A stretch of DNA of 12,581 nucleotides, from contig NZ_PSLG01000060.1 of NCBI RefSeq assembly GCF_040289485.1, positions 1-12,581 on the forward strand, in the 5' to 3' direction. This stretch comes from Thermoflexus sp040289485 (GTDB lineage: Bacteria; Chloroflexota; Anaerolineae; Thermoflexales; Thermoflexaceae). Position numbers and translations under genes: made by a program. Shown here one piece after another: positions 1 through 6,641 of this stretch (position 1 is its first letter; each line of letters opens with the position of its first letter). The notes under the pieces are model-generated. The model had not been told where the DNA came from and searched no databases. It was given only the letters and a program-made list of their open reading frames with translations.

Positions 1-98
1 TCCTCGACCCGTGGCGCGTAGACCGGCCCAGGGCCGTTCCGCCGCCCGAGGGATCCCCACAGGCGTCCCTTCCCGGGGAACTCCCGGTAGGGCCGCAT
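1..98 (-). CDS. Possible start of an unidentified gene, cut by the left edge
   Basis: Reading leftwards from an ATG at 98, an open frame of 32 codons runs off the window edge, beginning MRPYREFPGKGRLWG. It lies 45 bases downstream of the lpdA stop in the same direction, so it could be the next gene of that operon. The only purine-rich stretch at normal spacing is a weak GGGGA; a better GGGGAGG lies about 15 bases from the ATG, which is too far. In this base composition open frames occur by chance, so this is only a candidate. No family is recognised. The rest of 1-143 shows no hairpin with a T-run that would end the lpdA transcript. Confidence 0.22.
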   Translation of the reverse strand, partial: MRPYREFPGKGRLWGSLGRRNGPGPVYAPRVE

Positions 99-143
99 GG
101 GGTTCCCCGTTCACCTCCCCTTTCGCGCCCCGCCGGGCCGCCC

Positions 144-1559
144 TCAGATGTGGAGGGCGGCGCCCAGGACGGCGTGGGCGGCCTCGGCCAGGACCTCGCT
201 GAGGGTCGGGTGGGCGTGGATGGCGCGGACGATCTCCTCGGGGGTGAGTTCGGCCACCCGGGCCAGGACCATCTCCGGCAGCAACTCGGTGACCTCCGGG
301 CCGATCATGTGCACGCCCAGGATCTCCCCGTATTTGGCATCGACCACCAGTTTGACGAAGCCGGCGTGCTCCCCCAGCGCCAGGGCCTTGCCGTTGGCCT
401 GGAAGGGGAACTTCCCCACCTTCACGGTGTAGCCCTGCTCCCGGGCTTGCCGCTCCGTGAGGCCCATGGAGGCGATCTGGGGGCGGCAGTAGGTGCAGCG
501 CGGCACGGCCAGGTAGTCCAGGGCCGGGGGCATCGGCCCCTTCTCCTCCCGGGCGGCGATGTGCTCGACGGCCACGATCCCCTGGGCGGAGGCCACATGG
601 GCCAGGGCCAGTTTCCCCGTCACATCGCCGATGGCGTAGATGTGGGGCACCGAGGTCTGCATGAACTCGTTGACCACCACCGCCCCCTTCTCTGTCTGCA
701 CCCCCACCGCCTCCAGCCCCAGGTCCTCGGTGTTGGGTTGCACGCCCACCGCCACCAGCACCGTCTCGGCGGCGAGGGTCTGCCCGCCGGCCTCCACCGT
801 CACCCCGCCGTCCGCCGCCCGCACCGCCTCCACCCGGGTCCCGGTCATGAAACGGATCCCCTGGCGGGTGAACTGCTTCTCCAGTTCCACGCTGATCTCC
901 TCGTCCTCCAGGGGAGCCAGGTGGGGGAGCATCTCGATGAGGGTCACCTCGGCCCCGTAGGTCCGGAAGAGGTAGGCGAACTCCAGGCCGATGGGCCCGG
1001 CGCCGATGATGACGATGGAGCGGGGAACCTGCTGGAGTTCCAGGGCCTGGCGATAGGTGATCACCCGTGGGGGGTCCAGGGACATCCCGGGCAGCAGCCG
1101 CGGGCGCGCCCCGCTGGCCAGGACGATGTATTTGGCCTCCAGCACGCCCTCGAACCGCTGGCCCCCCACCGCAGCCCCCTGGGTGGGGCGGACCTCCACC
1201 TGGTGCTCCCCTCGCAGCCGGCCCTCGCCCTCGTAGACGTCGATGCGGTTCTTGCGCATCAGGAACTGCACCCCCCGCACCAGCCGTTCGGCCACCTGGC
1301 GGCTGCGCCGCTGGGCGACCGCGTAGTCCACCCGCAGGTTGTCGAAGGCGAAGCCGAACTCCGCCCCGCGGCGGAGCCACTCCAGGATCTCGGCGTGCCG
1401 GAGCAGGGTTTTGGTGGGGATGCAGCCCCAGTTCAAGCACACCCCGCCCAGATGCTCCCGCTCCACCAGGGCCGTCCGCAGGCCCAACTGGGCCGCCCGG
1501 ATGGCCGCCACATACCCCCCTGGGCCACCGCCCAGGATGACCACATCGTAGGCCGGCAT
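144..1559 (-). CDS. lpdA: Dihydrolipoyl dehydrogenase (E3)
   Basis: Flavoprotein disulfide reductase that reoxidises dihydrolipoyl groups with NAD+, the E3 subunit of pyruvate and other 2-oxoacid dehydrogenases and of glycine cleavage; cytoplasmic homodimer. The 471 residues match the usual length. Seen: N-terminal FAD Rossmann motif GGGPGG (10-15), redox disulfide GGVCLNWGCIPTK with C41 and C46, second nucleotide motif GAGPIGLEFA (186-195), an AIGDV FAD motif near 315, and the C-terminal dimerisation domain with HAHPTLSE, giving catalytic H450 and E455. All key residues are present. A GGGAGG ribosome site about 5 bases upstream supports the ATG at 1559. It starts 36 bases after the stop of the sugar isomerase gene, so it is probably third in that operon. 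No E1 or E2 gene is in the window, so its partner complex is unknown. Related mercuric or glutathione reductases fit less well. Confidence 0.96.
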   Translation of the reverse strand: MPAYDVVILGGGPGGYVAAIRAAQLGLRTALVEREHLGGVCLNWGCIPTKTLLRHAEILEWLRRGAEFGFAFDNLRVDYAVAQRRSRQVAERLVRGVQFLMRKNRIDVYEGEGRLRGEHQVEVRPTQGAAVGGQRFEGVLEAKYIVLASGARPRLLPGMSLDPPRVITYRQALELQQVPRSIVIIGAGPIGLEFAYLFRTYGAEVTLIEMLPHLAPLEDEEISVELEKQFTRQGIRFMTGTRVEAVRAADGGVTVEAGGQTLAAETVLVAVGVQPNTEDLGLEAVGVQTEKGAVVVNEFMQTSVPHIYAIGDVTGKLALAHVASAQGIVAVEHIAAREEKGPMPPALDYLAVPRCTYCRPQIASMGLTERQAREQGYTVKVGKFPFQANGKALALGEHAGFVKLVVDAKYGEILGVHMIGPEVTELLPEMVLARVAELTPEEIVRAIHAHPTLSEVLAEAAHAVLGAALHI

Positions 1560-1595
1560 GGATCCCTCCCGTGTAGAAGATGGCGAGGCGATCGC

Positions 1596-2669
1596 TCACT
1601 CCGCCGCCGCCAGGCGGGCCTTCAGTTCGGCGATCACCGGCACCGGCGACGGGTCGATGGCATAGGCCAGGGCCAGGTAGACGCTGATGTAGTCCCCCAG
1701 GAGGACCAGGGAGAAGACTTGGGCCATCCGGCCCCGCCCCCGCCCGACAAAAAGATCCGTGTTGAAGCCCCGGCGCATGAGCAACTCGCGGGTCAGGCGG
1801 ACGCGCAGGGCGTTGCGCGGGTGGTCCGAGGGCGCGCTGAGGAAGAGGGCCATCCGGTGGGGCGCTGCCTCCGCCGGGAACTCCGCACCCACGATGGTGT
1901 TGTGGTCGGCCTCAGGGAGGGCCTCGAAGAAGGCGGCCGCCTTGGCGTTCTCGTTGATCTGGGTTTTCCAGCGGCGGGCCACCTCGGCCAGCGGCCCCGC
2001 CCCGAAGATCACCGGGATGCGGCCGATCAACTGGCCGGCCATCCGCTTGGCGGGGTTGCGGGCCACCGGGACCTCGGGGGCCATCTCGACGATCCCCTCC
2101 CGCAGCACGGCGGCCGCTTCCGCCAGTTCCTCCGAGGGATCGGGGATCAGGTTCAGCCGGCGGAGCAGCCCCAGCAGGAGGGCGAAGGCATACCCCAGGG
2201 CCGCCCGGGGCTGGCCCACCGGCGGGAAGCGAAACAAGGGGATCCCTGCCTCCTGGGCCCACGCCGCCAGCCGCCCGCCTGTCGTTAGGGCGGCCAGGGC
2301 GCACCGCCGCCGCCGGGCCTCCTCAAAGGCCGCCAGGGTCTCCTCGGTCTCCCCCGAGTAACTGGAGGCAACCACCAGGGTCCGCTCCCCGCGGGCGAAG
2401 GCCGGCAGGGTGTAGTCCCGGACCACCGTCAAGGGGACCGGACAGATCTCCGCCGCCAGGGCAGCCACCAGCGAGGCCCCGATGGCCGAGCCCCCCATCC
2501 CCGCGACGAGGATGTGATCGAAGGCGGCGGCCGTCCAGCCTTCCGGGAGGGGAGTCGCCATCGCCAGCACCCACCCGTCCTCCAGTTGTCGGGGCAGATC
2601 CGCCACCAGGTCCAGCATCCGCCCCGCGTCCAGCGCCCGCAACCGGGCCACATCGTTGAGGTCCACCAT
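1596..2669 (-). CDS. Bifunctional phosphoglucose/phosphomannose isomerase
   Basis: Interconverts glucose-6-phosphate, or mannose-6-phosphate, with fructose-6-phosphate, feeding glycolysis and mannose-containing polymers. At 357 residues it matches the small PGI/PMI family known from archaea, Actinobacteria and Chloroflexota rather than the roughly 550-residue classical PGI. The first SIS domain carries GMGGSAIGASL (57-67) and the sugar-phosphate loop SSYSGETEETL (102-112). The second half has QPRAALGY (153-160) and WKTQINENAKAAAF (234-247) followed by ADHNTIVG (254-261), which hold the presumed catalytic Glu (E240) and His (H256). The ATG at 2669 has GGAGG eight bases upstream. It sits 42 bases after the phosphodiesterase stop and 36 bases before lpdA, in one probable operon. 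The SIS fold alone could mean another sugar isomerase, but the NEN and DHN motifs favour PGI/PMI. No separate pgi was seen in the window. Confidence 0.92.
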   Translation of the reverse strand: MVDLNDVARLRALDAGRMLDLVADLPRQLEDGWVLAMATPLPEGWTAAAFDHILVAGMGGSAIGASLVAALAAEICPVPLTVVRDYTLPAFARGERTLVVASSYSGETEETLAAFEEARRRRCALAALTTGGRLAAWAQEAGIPLFRFPPVGQPRAALGYAFALLLGLLRRLNLIPDPSEELAEAAAVLREGIVEMAPEVPVARNPAKRMAGQLIGRIPVIFGAGPLAEVARRWKTQINENAKAAAFFEALPEADHNTIVGAEFPAEAAPHRMALFLSAPSDHPRNALRVRLTRELLMRRGFNTDLFVGRGRGRMAQVFSLVLLGDYISVYLALAYAIDPSPVPVIAELKARLAAAE

Positions 2670-2711
2670 CGCCCGCGCCTCCGGATCGGCGGTGGGTTTA
2701 CGGATCGCATT

Positions 2712-3485
2712 TTAGCACGCTTCCCGTCCCCTTCCCGCCTCCTCGAGACAGGCCCGCAGGGCAGCGGGGTCGTCGGTGATGATGGCCGCCACGCCCAGCC
2801 GGATCAGCCGCTGCATCTCCTCCGGCGCGTTGACGGTCCAGGCCACCACCGCGTAGCCCCGCCGGCGGCACGCCTGGACGGTGGCCCCATCGATCATGGA
2901 GGCGTGCAGGTGGCGGGCGTGGTGGGGGGCCAGCGGGGCGAGCCAGGCCCGGCGCAACGGCAGCGGGAGGTCGGGGGCGATGAGCAGGCCCCGTGGGATC
3001 TCCGGCGCCAGGCGCCAGGCCCGGCGCAGGGCGAGGGGGTTGAACGAGGAAATCAGGACGGCCCCGCCCAGCCCATACCGCCGCACCGTCTCGACCACCG
3101 CCCGCACCAGACCGTCGTCCCGCGCCGAGAAGGTTTTCAGTTCGATGTTGTAGCGGGCGCGATCCCCGAAGGCCGCGAAGACCTCGGCCAGGGTGGGGAT
3201 ACGCTCCCCAGCGAAGCGCGGGTGGAACCACGCCCCGGCGTCCAGGGCCTTCAGTTCGGCCACCGTCCGCTCGGAGACGCGCCCGCGGCCGTTGGTGGTG
3301 CGGCTCAGGTCGGCGTCGTGGACCACCACCGGGACGCCGTCGCGAGAGAGGTGGACATCGAGTTCGAAGCCGTCGGCCCCTTGTTCGAGGGCCAGTCGGA
3401 AGGCGGCCAGGGTATTCTCGGGGGCCCAGCGGCTGGCCCCCCGGTGGGCCAGGTTCAGGGGGCGATCGGGGCGGAAAAAGGCCAT
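2712..3485 (-). CDS. Glycerophosphodiester phosphodiesterase
   Basis: Hydrolyses glycerophosphodiesters from phospholipid turnover to glycerol-3-phosphate plus an alcohol; metal dependent. The 257-residue protein has the family signature in order: HRG at 14-16, PENT with E23 at 22-25, ELDVH with E41 and D43, VVHD with H56 at 54-57, and IELK with E115 at 114-117. It has no signal peptide or membrane segment, so it is expected to be cytoplasmic, like the UgpQ type. Two ATGs are possible, at 3491 and 3485. The purine run GGGGAGGAG abuts the first and lies 6 bases before the second, so 3485 (MAFF...) is chosen. It is the first gene of the leftward set with the PGI/PMI gene and lpdA, and is divergent from the small membrane-protein gene at 3600. 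The frame stays open far upstream through the antisense of GH1, which is a high-GC artefact. Confidence 0.93.
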   Translation of the reverse strand: MAFFRPDRPLNLAHRGASRWAPENTLAAFRLALEQGADGFELDVHLSRDGVPVVVHDADLSRTTNGRGRVSERTVAELKALDAGAWFHPRFAGERIPTLAEVFAAFGDRARYNIELKTFSARDDGLVRAVVETVRRYGLGGAVLISSFNPLALRRAWRLAPEIPRGLLIAPDLPLPLRRAWLAPLAPHHARHLHASMIDGATVQACRRRGYAVVAWTVNAPEEMQRLIRLGVAAIITDDPAALRACLEEAGRGREAC

Positions 3486-3526
3486 CGGCATCTCCTCCCC
3501 GTCCGCGGATGGGAGCGGTCCCTCCC

Positions 3527-3532
3527 ATTTTA
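3527..3532 (-). promoter_or_regulatory. Candidate -10 element for the GDPD operon
   Basis: TAAAAT followed by GGGAGGG on the minus strand lies 42 bases before the chosen phosphodiesterase start, in a 114-bp divergent intergenic region. It resembles the TATAATGGGG element upstream of the BMP gene. No convincing -35 hexamer lies 16-18 bases upstream, so this is a weak call. Confidence 0.3.
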
Positions 3533-3599
3533 CGTCCGGGTTGCCGGCCGCGGCCCCCCTGTCCACAATGGTCCCCGAAGCCGAAAAAGGAGGGGCGCG

Positions 3600-3812
3600 A
3601 TGATCCCGCCGGGGCGCCTGCGCTGGATCCAGCTGTTCCTGGCCGGTCTGGTCGGATCCGTGGCCGGGTGGACGCTGGCGGCGGCCCTGCTGGTGACGGT
3701 GACCGCCCACGGCCCCCTCACGCCGGGGGTCGCCGTCGCCCTTGGGGGCGCCGCTGTCAGCGTAGGGGCTTTGGCCGCGTGGATCGCGTGGACGGGATGG
3801 ACGCCGCGCTGA
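3600..3812 (+). CDS. Small two-helix membrane protein, unknown function
   Basis: A 70-residue protein beginning MIPPGRLRWIQLFLAG, preceded by an excellent ribosome site (AAAGGAGG, about 6 bases before the ATG). Residues about 11-36 and 42-66 are long hydrophobic stretches rich in Ala, Gly, Val, Leu and Trp, separated by a short polar turn (TAHGPLTPG). This predicts a two-helix inner-membrane hairpin with a basic N-terminus (R7, R9) and a short TGWTPR tail. No catalytic motif is visible and no family is recognised. Its TGA is only 12 bases before the GH1 start, with the GH1 ribosome site between, so the two are very likely co-transcribed. A membrane role linked to sugar uptake or glycosidase localisation is only a guess. 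The strong ribosome site and the compact membrane-like composition argue that it is a real gene. Confidence 0.72.
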   Translation: MIPPGRLRWIQLFLAGLVGSVAGWTLAAALLVTVTAHGPLTPGVAVALGGAAVSVGALAAWIAWTGWTPR

Positions 3813-3824
3813 GGGGAGGCGGAC

Positions 3825-5159
3825 ATGGTCACCTTCGCCTTCCATTTTCCACCGGGGTTTCTCTGGGGCACCGCCACCGCCAGCCACCAGGTGGAGGGCG
3901 ACAACGTCCTCAACGACTGGTGGCGCTGGGAGCAGGAGCCCGGCCGCATCCGGGACGGGGGCCGCTCGGGGCGGGCCTGCGACTGGTGGCGCAACGCCGA
4001 GGCCGATTTCGATCGCGCCGCCGCCCTGGGCCAGAACGCCCACCGCCTCTCGGTGGAATGGAGCCGCGTCGAGCCCCGCGAAGGGTTCTTCGACGACGCC
4101 GCCCTGGACCGCTACCGCCAGATGCTGCGGGCCTTGCGGGAGCGGGGGATAGAGCCCATGGTCACCCTGCACCACTTCACCAACCCCCTCTGGCTGGCCG
4201 AGCAGGGCGGGTGGGAGAACCCCCTCGCCGTCGAGCGGTTCGAGCGCTACGTGACCCATACCGTGGGAGCCCTCCGGGACCTGTGCCGCCTGTGGTGCAC
4301 CATCAACGAGCCCAACGTCCTGGCCTACATGGGGTGGAACGAGGGGAAGTGGCCGCCGGGGAAGCGGGACTTCGGCCTCACCATGCAGGTGCTGCGCCAC
4401 CTGATGCGCGCCCACGCCCGGGCCTACCACGCCATCCACCGGATCCAGCCTGAGGCCATGGTGGGCCTCGCTCATAACATGGTGGTCTTCGAGCCGGCCC
4501 GCCCCGCCTCCCCCCTGGACCGGCTGGTGACCCGCCTGCACGATCGCATGTTCAACCGGCTGGTCCTGGAGGCGGCGACGGCCGGCCGGGAGCCCGGGGC
4601 CCTCGTCCGGCGCGCCCTCGCCGCGATGCGCGACACCTGCGACTTCATCGGGCTGAACTACTACACCCGGCGGCTTTCCGCCTTCGACCGGCGCTCGTCG
4701 GCCACCCTGTTCGGCCGGACCTTTCTGAACCCCTATGGGGAGCGGAGCGATGGAGATTATGGAGAGGTGTACCCCGAGGGACTCTACCGCCTGTTGAAGC
4801 GCCTGGCCCGCTATGGCAAACCGATCTACATCACCGAGAATGGGATCCCCGACGCCGACGATGACCGGCGCCCCCGCTTCCTGATCCGGCACCTGCACGC
4901 CATGTGGCGGGCCATCCAGCAGAACGTCCCGGTGCGTGGGTATTTCCATTGGACCCTGGTGGACAACTTCGAGTGGGCAGAGGGGTGGACCCTGCGGTTC
5001 GGGCTGATCGAAATGGATCCGGAGACGGGGGAGCGACGCCCCCGGCCCAGCGCCTTCCTGTATGCGGAGGTCTGCCGGGCCAACGCCCTGACGGCCGAGA
5101 CCATCGCCCGCTACGCCCCCGACCTGCTGGAGGACATGTTCGGGCTGGGAAAGACGTAG
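3825..5159 (+). CDS. Family GH1 beta-glycosidase (beta-glucosidase-like)
   Basis: Retaining exo-glycosidase of the TIM-barrel GH1 family, expected to release glucose, galactose or fucose from beta-linked oligosaccharides. The 444 residues match the family's usual size. Seen in order: FLWGTATASHQVEG (12-25), with the glycone-binding Gln (Q22); LHHFTNPLW (115-123), a variant of the common HWDLP motif; TINEPN (159-164), with acid/base E162; GLNYY (276-280); ITENG (336-340), with nucleophile E338; and WTLVDNFEWAEG (376-387), lining the sugar site. All catalytic residues are intact. There is no signal peptide, so it is probably cytoplasmic and acts on imported oligosaccharides. The start is set by GGGGAGG just after the stop of the upstream small membrane-protein gene. 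It is convergent with the GH-A glycosidase at 5219. Exact substrate preference cannot be read from the sequence. Confidence 0.95.
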   Translation: MVTFAFHFPPGFLWGTATASHQVEGDNVLNDWWRWEQEPGRIRDGGRSGRACDWWRNAEADFDRAAALGQNAHRLSVEWSRVEPREGFFDDAALDRYRQMLRALRERGIEPMVTLHHFTNPLWLAEQGGWENPLAVERFERYVTHTVGALRDLCRLWCTINEPNVLAYMGWNEGKWPPGKRDFGLTMQVLRHLMRAHARAYHAIHRIQPEAMVGLAHNMVVFEPARPASPLDRLVTRLHDRMFNRLVLEAATAGREPGALVRRALAAMRDTCDFIGLNYYTRRLSAFDRRSSATLFGRTFLNPYGERSDGDYGEVYPEGLYRLLKRLARYGKPIYITENGIPDADDDRRPRFLIRHLHAMWRAIQQNVPVRGYFHWTLVDNFEWAEGWTLRFGLIEMDPETGERRPRPSAFLYAEVCRANALTAETIARYAPDLLEDMFGLGKT

Positions 5160-5187
5160 GGGCACCGCATCGTTGCGCCCATGCCCC
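5159..5187 (+). terminator. Weak candidate stem between convergent glycosidase genes
   Basis: GGGGCA (5159-5164) pairs with TGCCCC (5182-5187), with a nested CGCA/TGCG pairing inside. It begins at the last base of the GH1 stop codon. There is no T-run after it on either strand, so it may only partly end transcription. The remaining bases up to 5218 show nothing else. Confidence 0.25.
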
Positions 5188-5218
5188 AAGACCAAAACCC
5201 ATCGTCCGCCCCCTGAAT

Positions 5219-6325
5219 CTAATCGCCCGGTCCGCTGGCGGAGCGGGCATAACGCCGGACCGCCTCGTAGACCGGCCGGGGACGGAAGTCCAGATCCAGG
5301 AAGGCGTAGCCGTCCAAGACGGGCGGTTCCGGGTGGGCGTAGCGGAGCGCCCACATGGCCACCGCTGGGCACCAGGGCCAGTGCCGTCGGGCATATGCGT
5401 AAGCCCGCACCGTGTAATCGGCGCGCACCGCAGAGGGGAGCCCGTGGTCGTAAACGGGGGACTCGTTCCATCCGGCCTCGGTGATGTAGATCGGCCGGCT
5501 GTCCCCATAGGCCTGCATCAGGGCCCGGGCGAGTTCCACCCGCCGGAAGTTCAAGCGGCCGGGATCCGGCGGCTCCTCGGGCGGGCTCCCGAACCCATAG
5601 GCATGCCACGCCCAGCCGTCCAGGTAGGGGGCGATGCCCTGCGCGTAAACCGCCTGCAGAAACCGCAGGTCGTTTATCACCCGGGGGGAGTCCTCCAGGG
5701 TGGGAGCCGGCCCTCCGGCCAGCACCGGCACCTCCGGGGCTGCCGCCTTGACCGCGGGGTAGACCGCCTTCATCAGGGCGACGAAGGCCTCCGGGTTCGG
5801 CGGTCGCTCCCCCCACTCGATGGAAAGGTTGGGCTCGTTCCAGATCACCAGGGCGGCCACCTGATCCCGGTAGCGGGCGGCGAAGGCGGCGGCGAAACGG
5901 GCGAAGCGGAAAACCCCCTCGCCCCCTAGCCAGGTGGGGTTACCGCGGGGCGGACGCGCCCAACCCGGCACCAGGCCCAACCGGGCGATGACCTTCAGGC
6001 CCTCCCGCCGGGCCAGCAGGAGCCGCAGGTCACTGTGGTCCCAGGCGTATCGCCCCGGCTGCGGCTCCAGATAGGCCCACGGGAAAAACTCCACCACCCA
6101 CACCGCGCCCATCTCCCGGGCCATCTGGAAGGTGCGCGCGATCTTCCCCACGTCCACCTCATCCGTCACGCGGGTGTGGACCCCGATGAGGGGGTTCGTG
6201 GCCTGAGGGGTCCGGGCCGGCCCCAGGGTGAAGGCCAAAGGGCCCGCCCCAGGGAGCGCGAGGAGCATCCCCATCCCCAGCAGCAAGCCCAACCACCGCC
6301 GGGCCGCCACCCTCGTGTGCATCAT
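5219..6325 (-). CDS. Secreted clan GH-A glycoside hydrolase (GH39/GH5-like)
   Basis: A 368-residue exported TIM-barrel glycosidase. Residues 1-33 form a signal sequence: basic MMHTRVAARR, a hydrophobic core WLGLLLGMGMLLALPG, then a small-residue region. There is no lipobox Cys, so the protein is either cleaved and secreted or membrane-anchored. The barrel carries IWNEPN (161-166), giving acid/base E164, and ITEAGW (281-286), giving nucleophile E283, at the spacing typical of clan GH-A. WHAYGFG (240-246) is a substrate-side motif. These resemble GH39 or GH5-type proteins; the exact family and substrate cannot be assigned by eye. The start lacks a good ribosome site: only CGGGG directly precedes the tandem ATGs. 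An in-frame stop lies nine codons upstream, at the end of a decayed histidine-kinase reading frame, so this gene may once have been co-transcribed with a kinase. It is convergent with GH1. Confidence 0.85.
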   Translation of the reverse strand: MMHTRVAARRWLGLLLGMGMLLALPGAGPLAFTLGPARTPQATNPLIGVHTRVTDEVDVGKIARTFQMAREMGAVWVVEFFPWAYLEPQPGRYAWDHSDLRLLLARREGLKVIARLGLVPGWARPPRGNPTWLGGEGVFRFARFAAAFAARYRDQVAALVIWNEPNLSIEWGERPPNPEAFVALMKAVYPAVKAAAPEVPVLAGGPAPTLEDSPRVINDLRFLQAVYAQGIAPYLDGWAWHAYGFGSPPEEPPDPGRLNFRRVELARALMQAYGDSRPIYITEAGWNESPVYDHGLPSAVRADYTVRAYAYARRHWPWCPAVAMWALRYAHPEPPVLDGYAFLDLDFRPRPVYEAVRRYARSASGPGD

Positions 6326-6352
6326 CCCCGCTGTCCGGTGCCGATCTTCCCG

Positions 6353-6508
6353 TCACGAGCCCGGGTCCGGGGGCGGCCCCGGCGGACCCAAGGGGACCCG
6401 GACGATGCAGGTGGTGCCGCGAGCGTCGCTCTCCACTTCGATGCGCCCCCCATGGGCCTCCACCGCCAGCCGGGAGAAGGCCAGCCCGTTCCGTGGCGCA
6501 TCGTCATT
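6353..6508 (-). pseudogene. C-terminal remnant of a sensor histidine kinase
   Basis: The minus-strand frame ending with a TGA at 6353-6355 reads NGLAFSRLAVEAHGGRI followed by EVESD and GTTCIVRVPL. This matches the end of histidine-kinase ATPase domains, where the G2 box GTGLGLA.CR.IVEAHGG.I.V.S is followed by a GT-rich strand and an LPL-like end. Only about 40-50 residues are recognisable. Just upstream the homology seems to continue in another frame as RHGTG (around 6490-6500), as if a few bases of a GTGLGLAF coding stretch were lost. No kinase core, H-box or N-box is present before the divergent FHA gene at 6642, so this is a truncated, decayed fragment. It lies directly upstream of the glycosidase at 6325 in the same frame. 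The rest of the 316-base stretch 6326-6641 holds only candidate promoters. Confidence 0.6.
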
Positions 6509-6601
6509 CGACCCTTCGGCAGGAAGGGACTCCCTTCGCTCTATTTTACCACATCCGGATCTTTCCCCAAAAGGCCCAGGCCCCCTCGCTCCGGTGCGGA
6601 T

Positions 6602-6609
6602 TATAAAAT
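6602..6609 (+). promoter_or_regulatory. Candidate -10 element for the FHA regulator gene
   Basis: TATAAAAT lies 33 bases before the ATG at 6642 and stands out as AT-rich in a GC-rich setting. It is followed by GG, like the other candidate -10 sites here. No good -35 hexamer is visible. A divergent TAAAAT at 6543-6548 on the minus strand could serve the glycosidase gene. Confidence 0.35.
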
Positions 6610-6641
6610 GGACTGGGGGAAGCCCGAGGGCGGAGGACGCA

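Noticed and set aside
150..2288. A 712-codon plus-strand open frame antisense to lpdA and the sugar isomerase gene
   Set aside because: Its translation is low-complexity (Gly, His, Gln, Pro, Leu rich), matches no family, and lies opposite two well-defined enzymes. Long antisense frames are expected in DNA this GC-rich.
2709..2714. TAAAAT hexamer before the sugar isomerase gene as a promoter
   Set aside because: It is formed by the TAA stop of the phosphodiesterase plus three following bases and has no -35. Operon transcription from upstream is simpler.
2712..5816. A 1034-codon minus-strand open frame ending with the phosphodiesterase
   Set aside because: Only the last 257 codons are a real protein with a ribosome site. 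The upstream part is antisense to GH1 and the small membrane-protein gene and is compositionally nonsense.
6228..6641. Upstream extension of the FHA regulator frame
   Set aside because: The extension overlaps the start of the glycosidase and has no domain; GGAGG and the FHA domain boundary both support the ATG at 6642.
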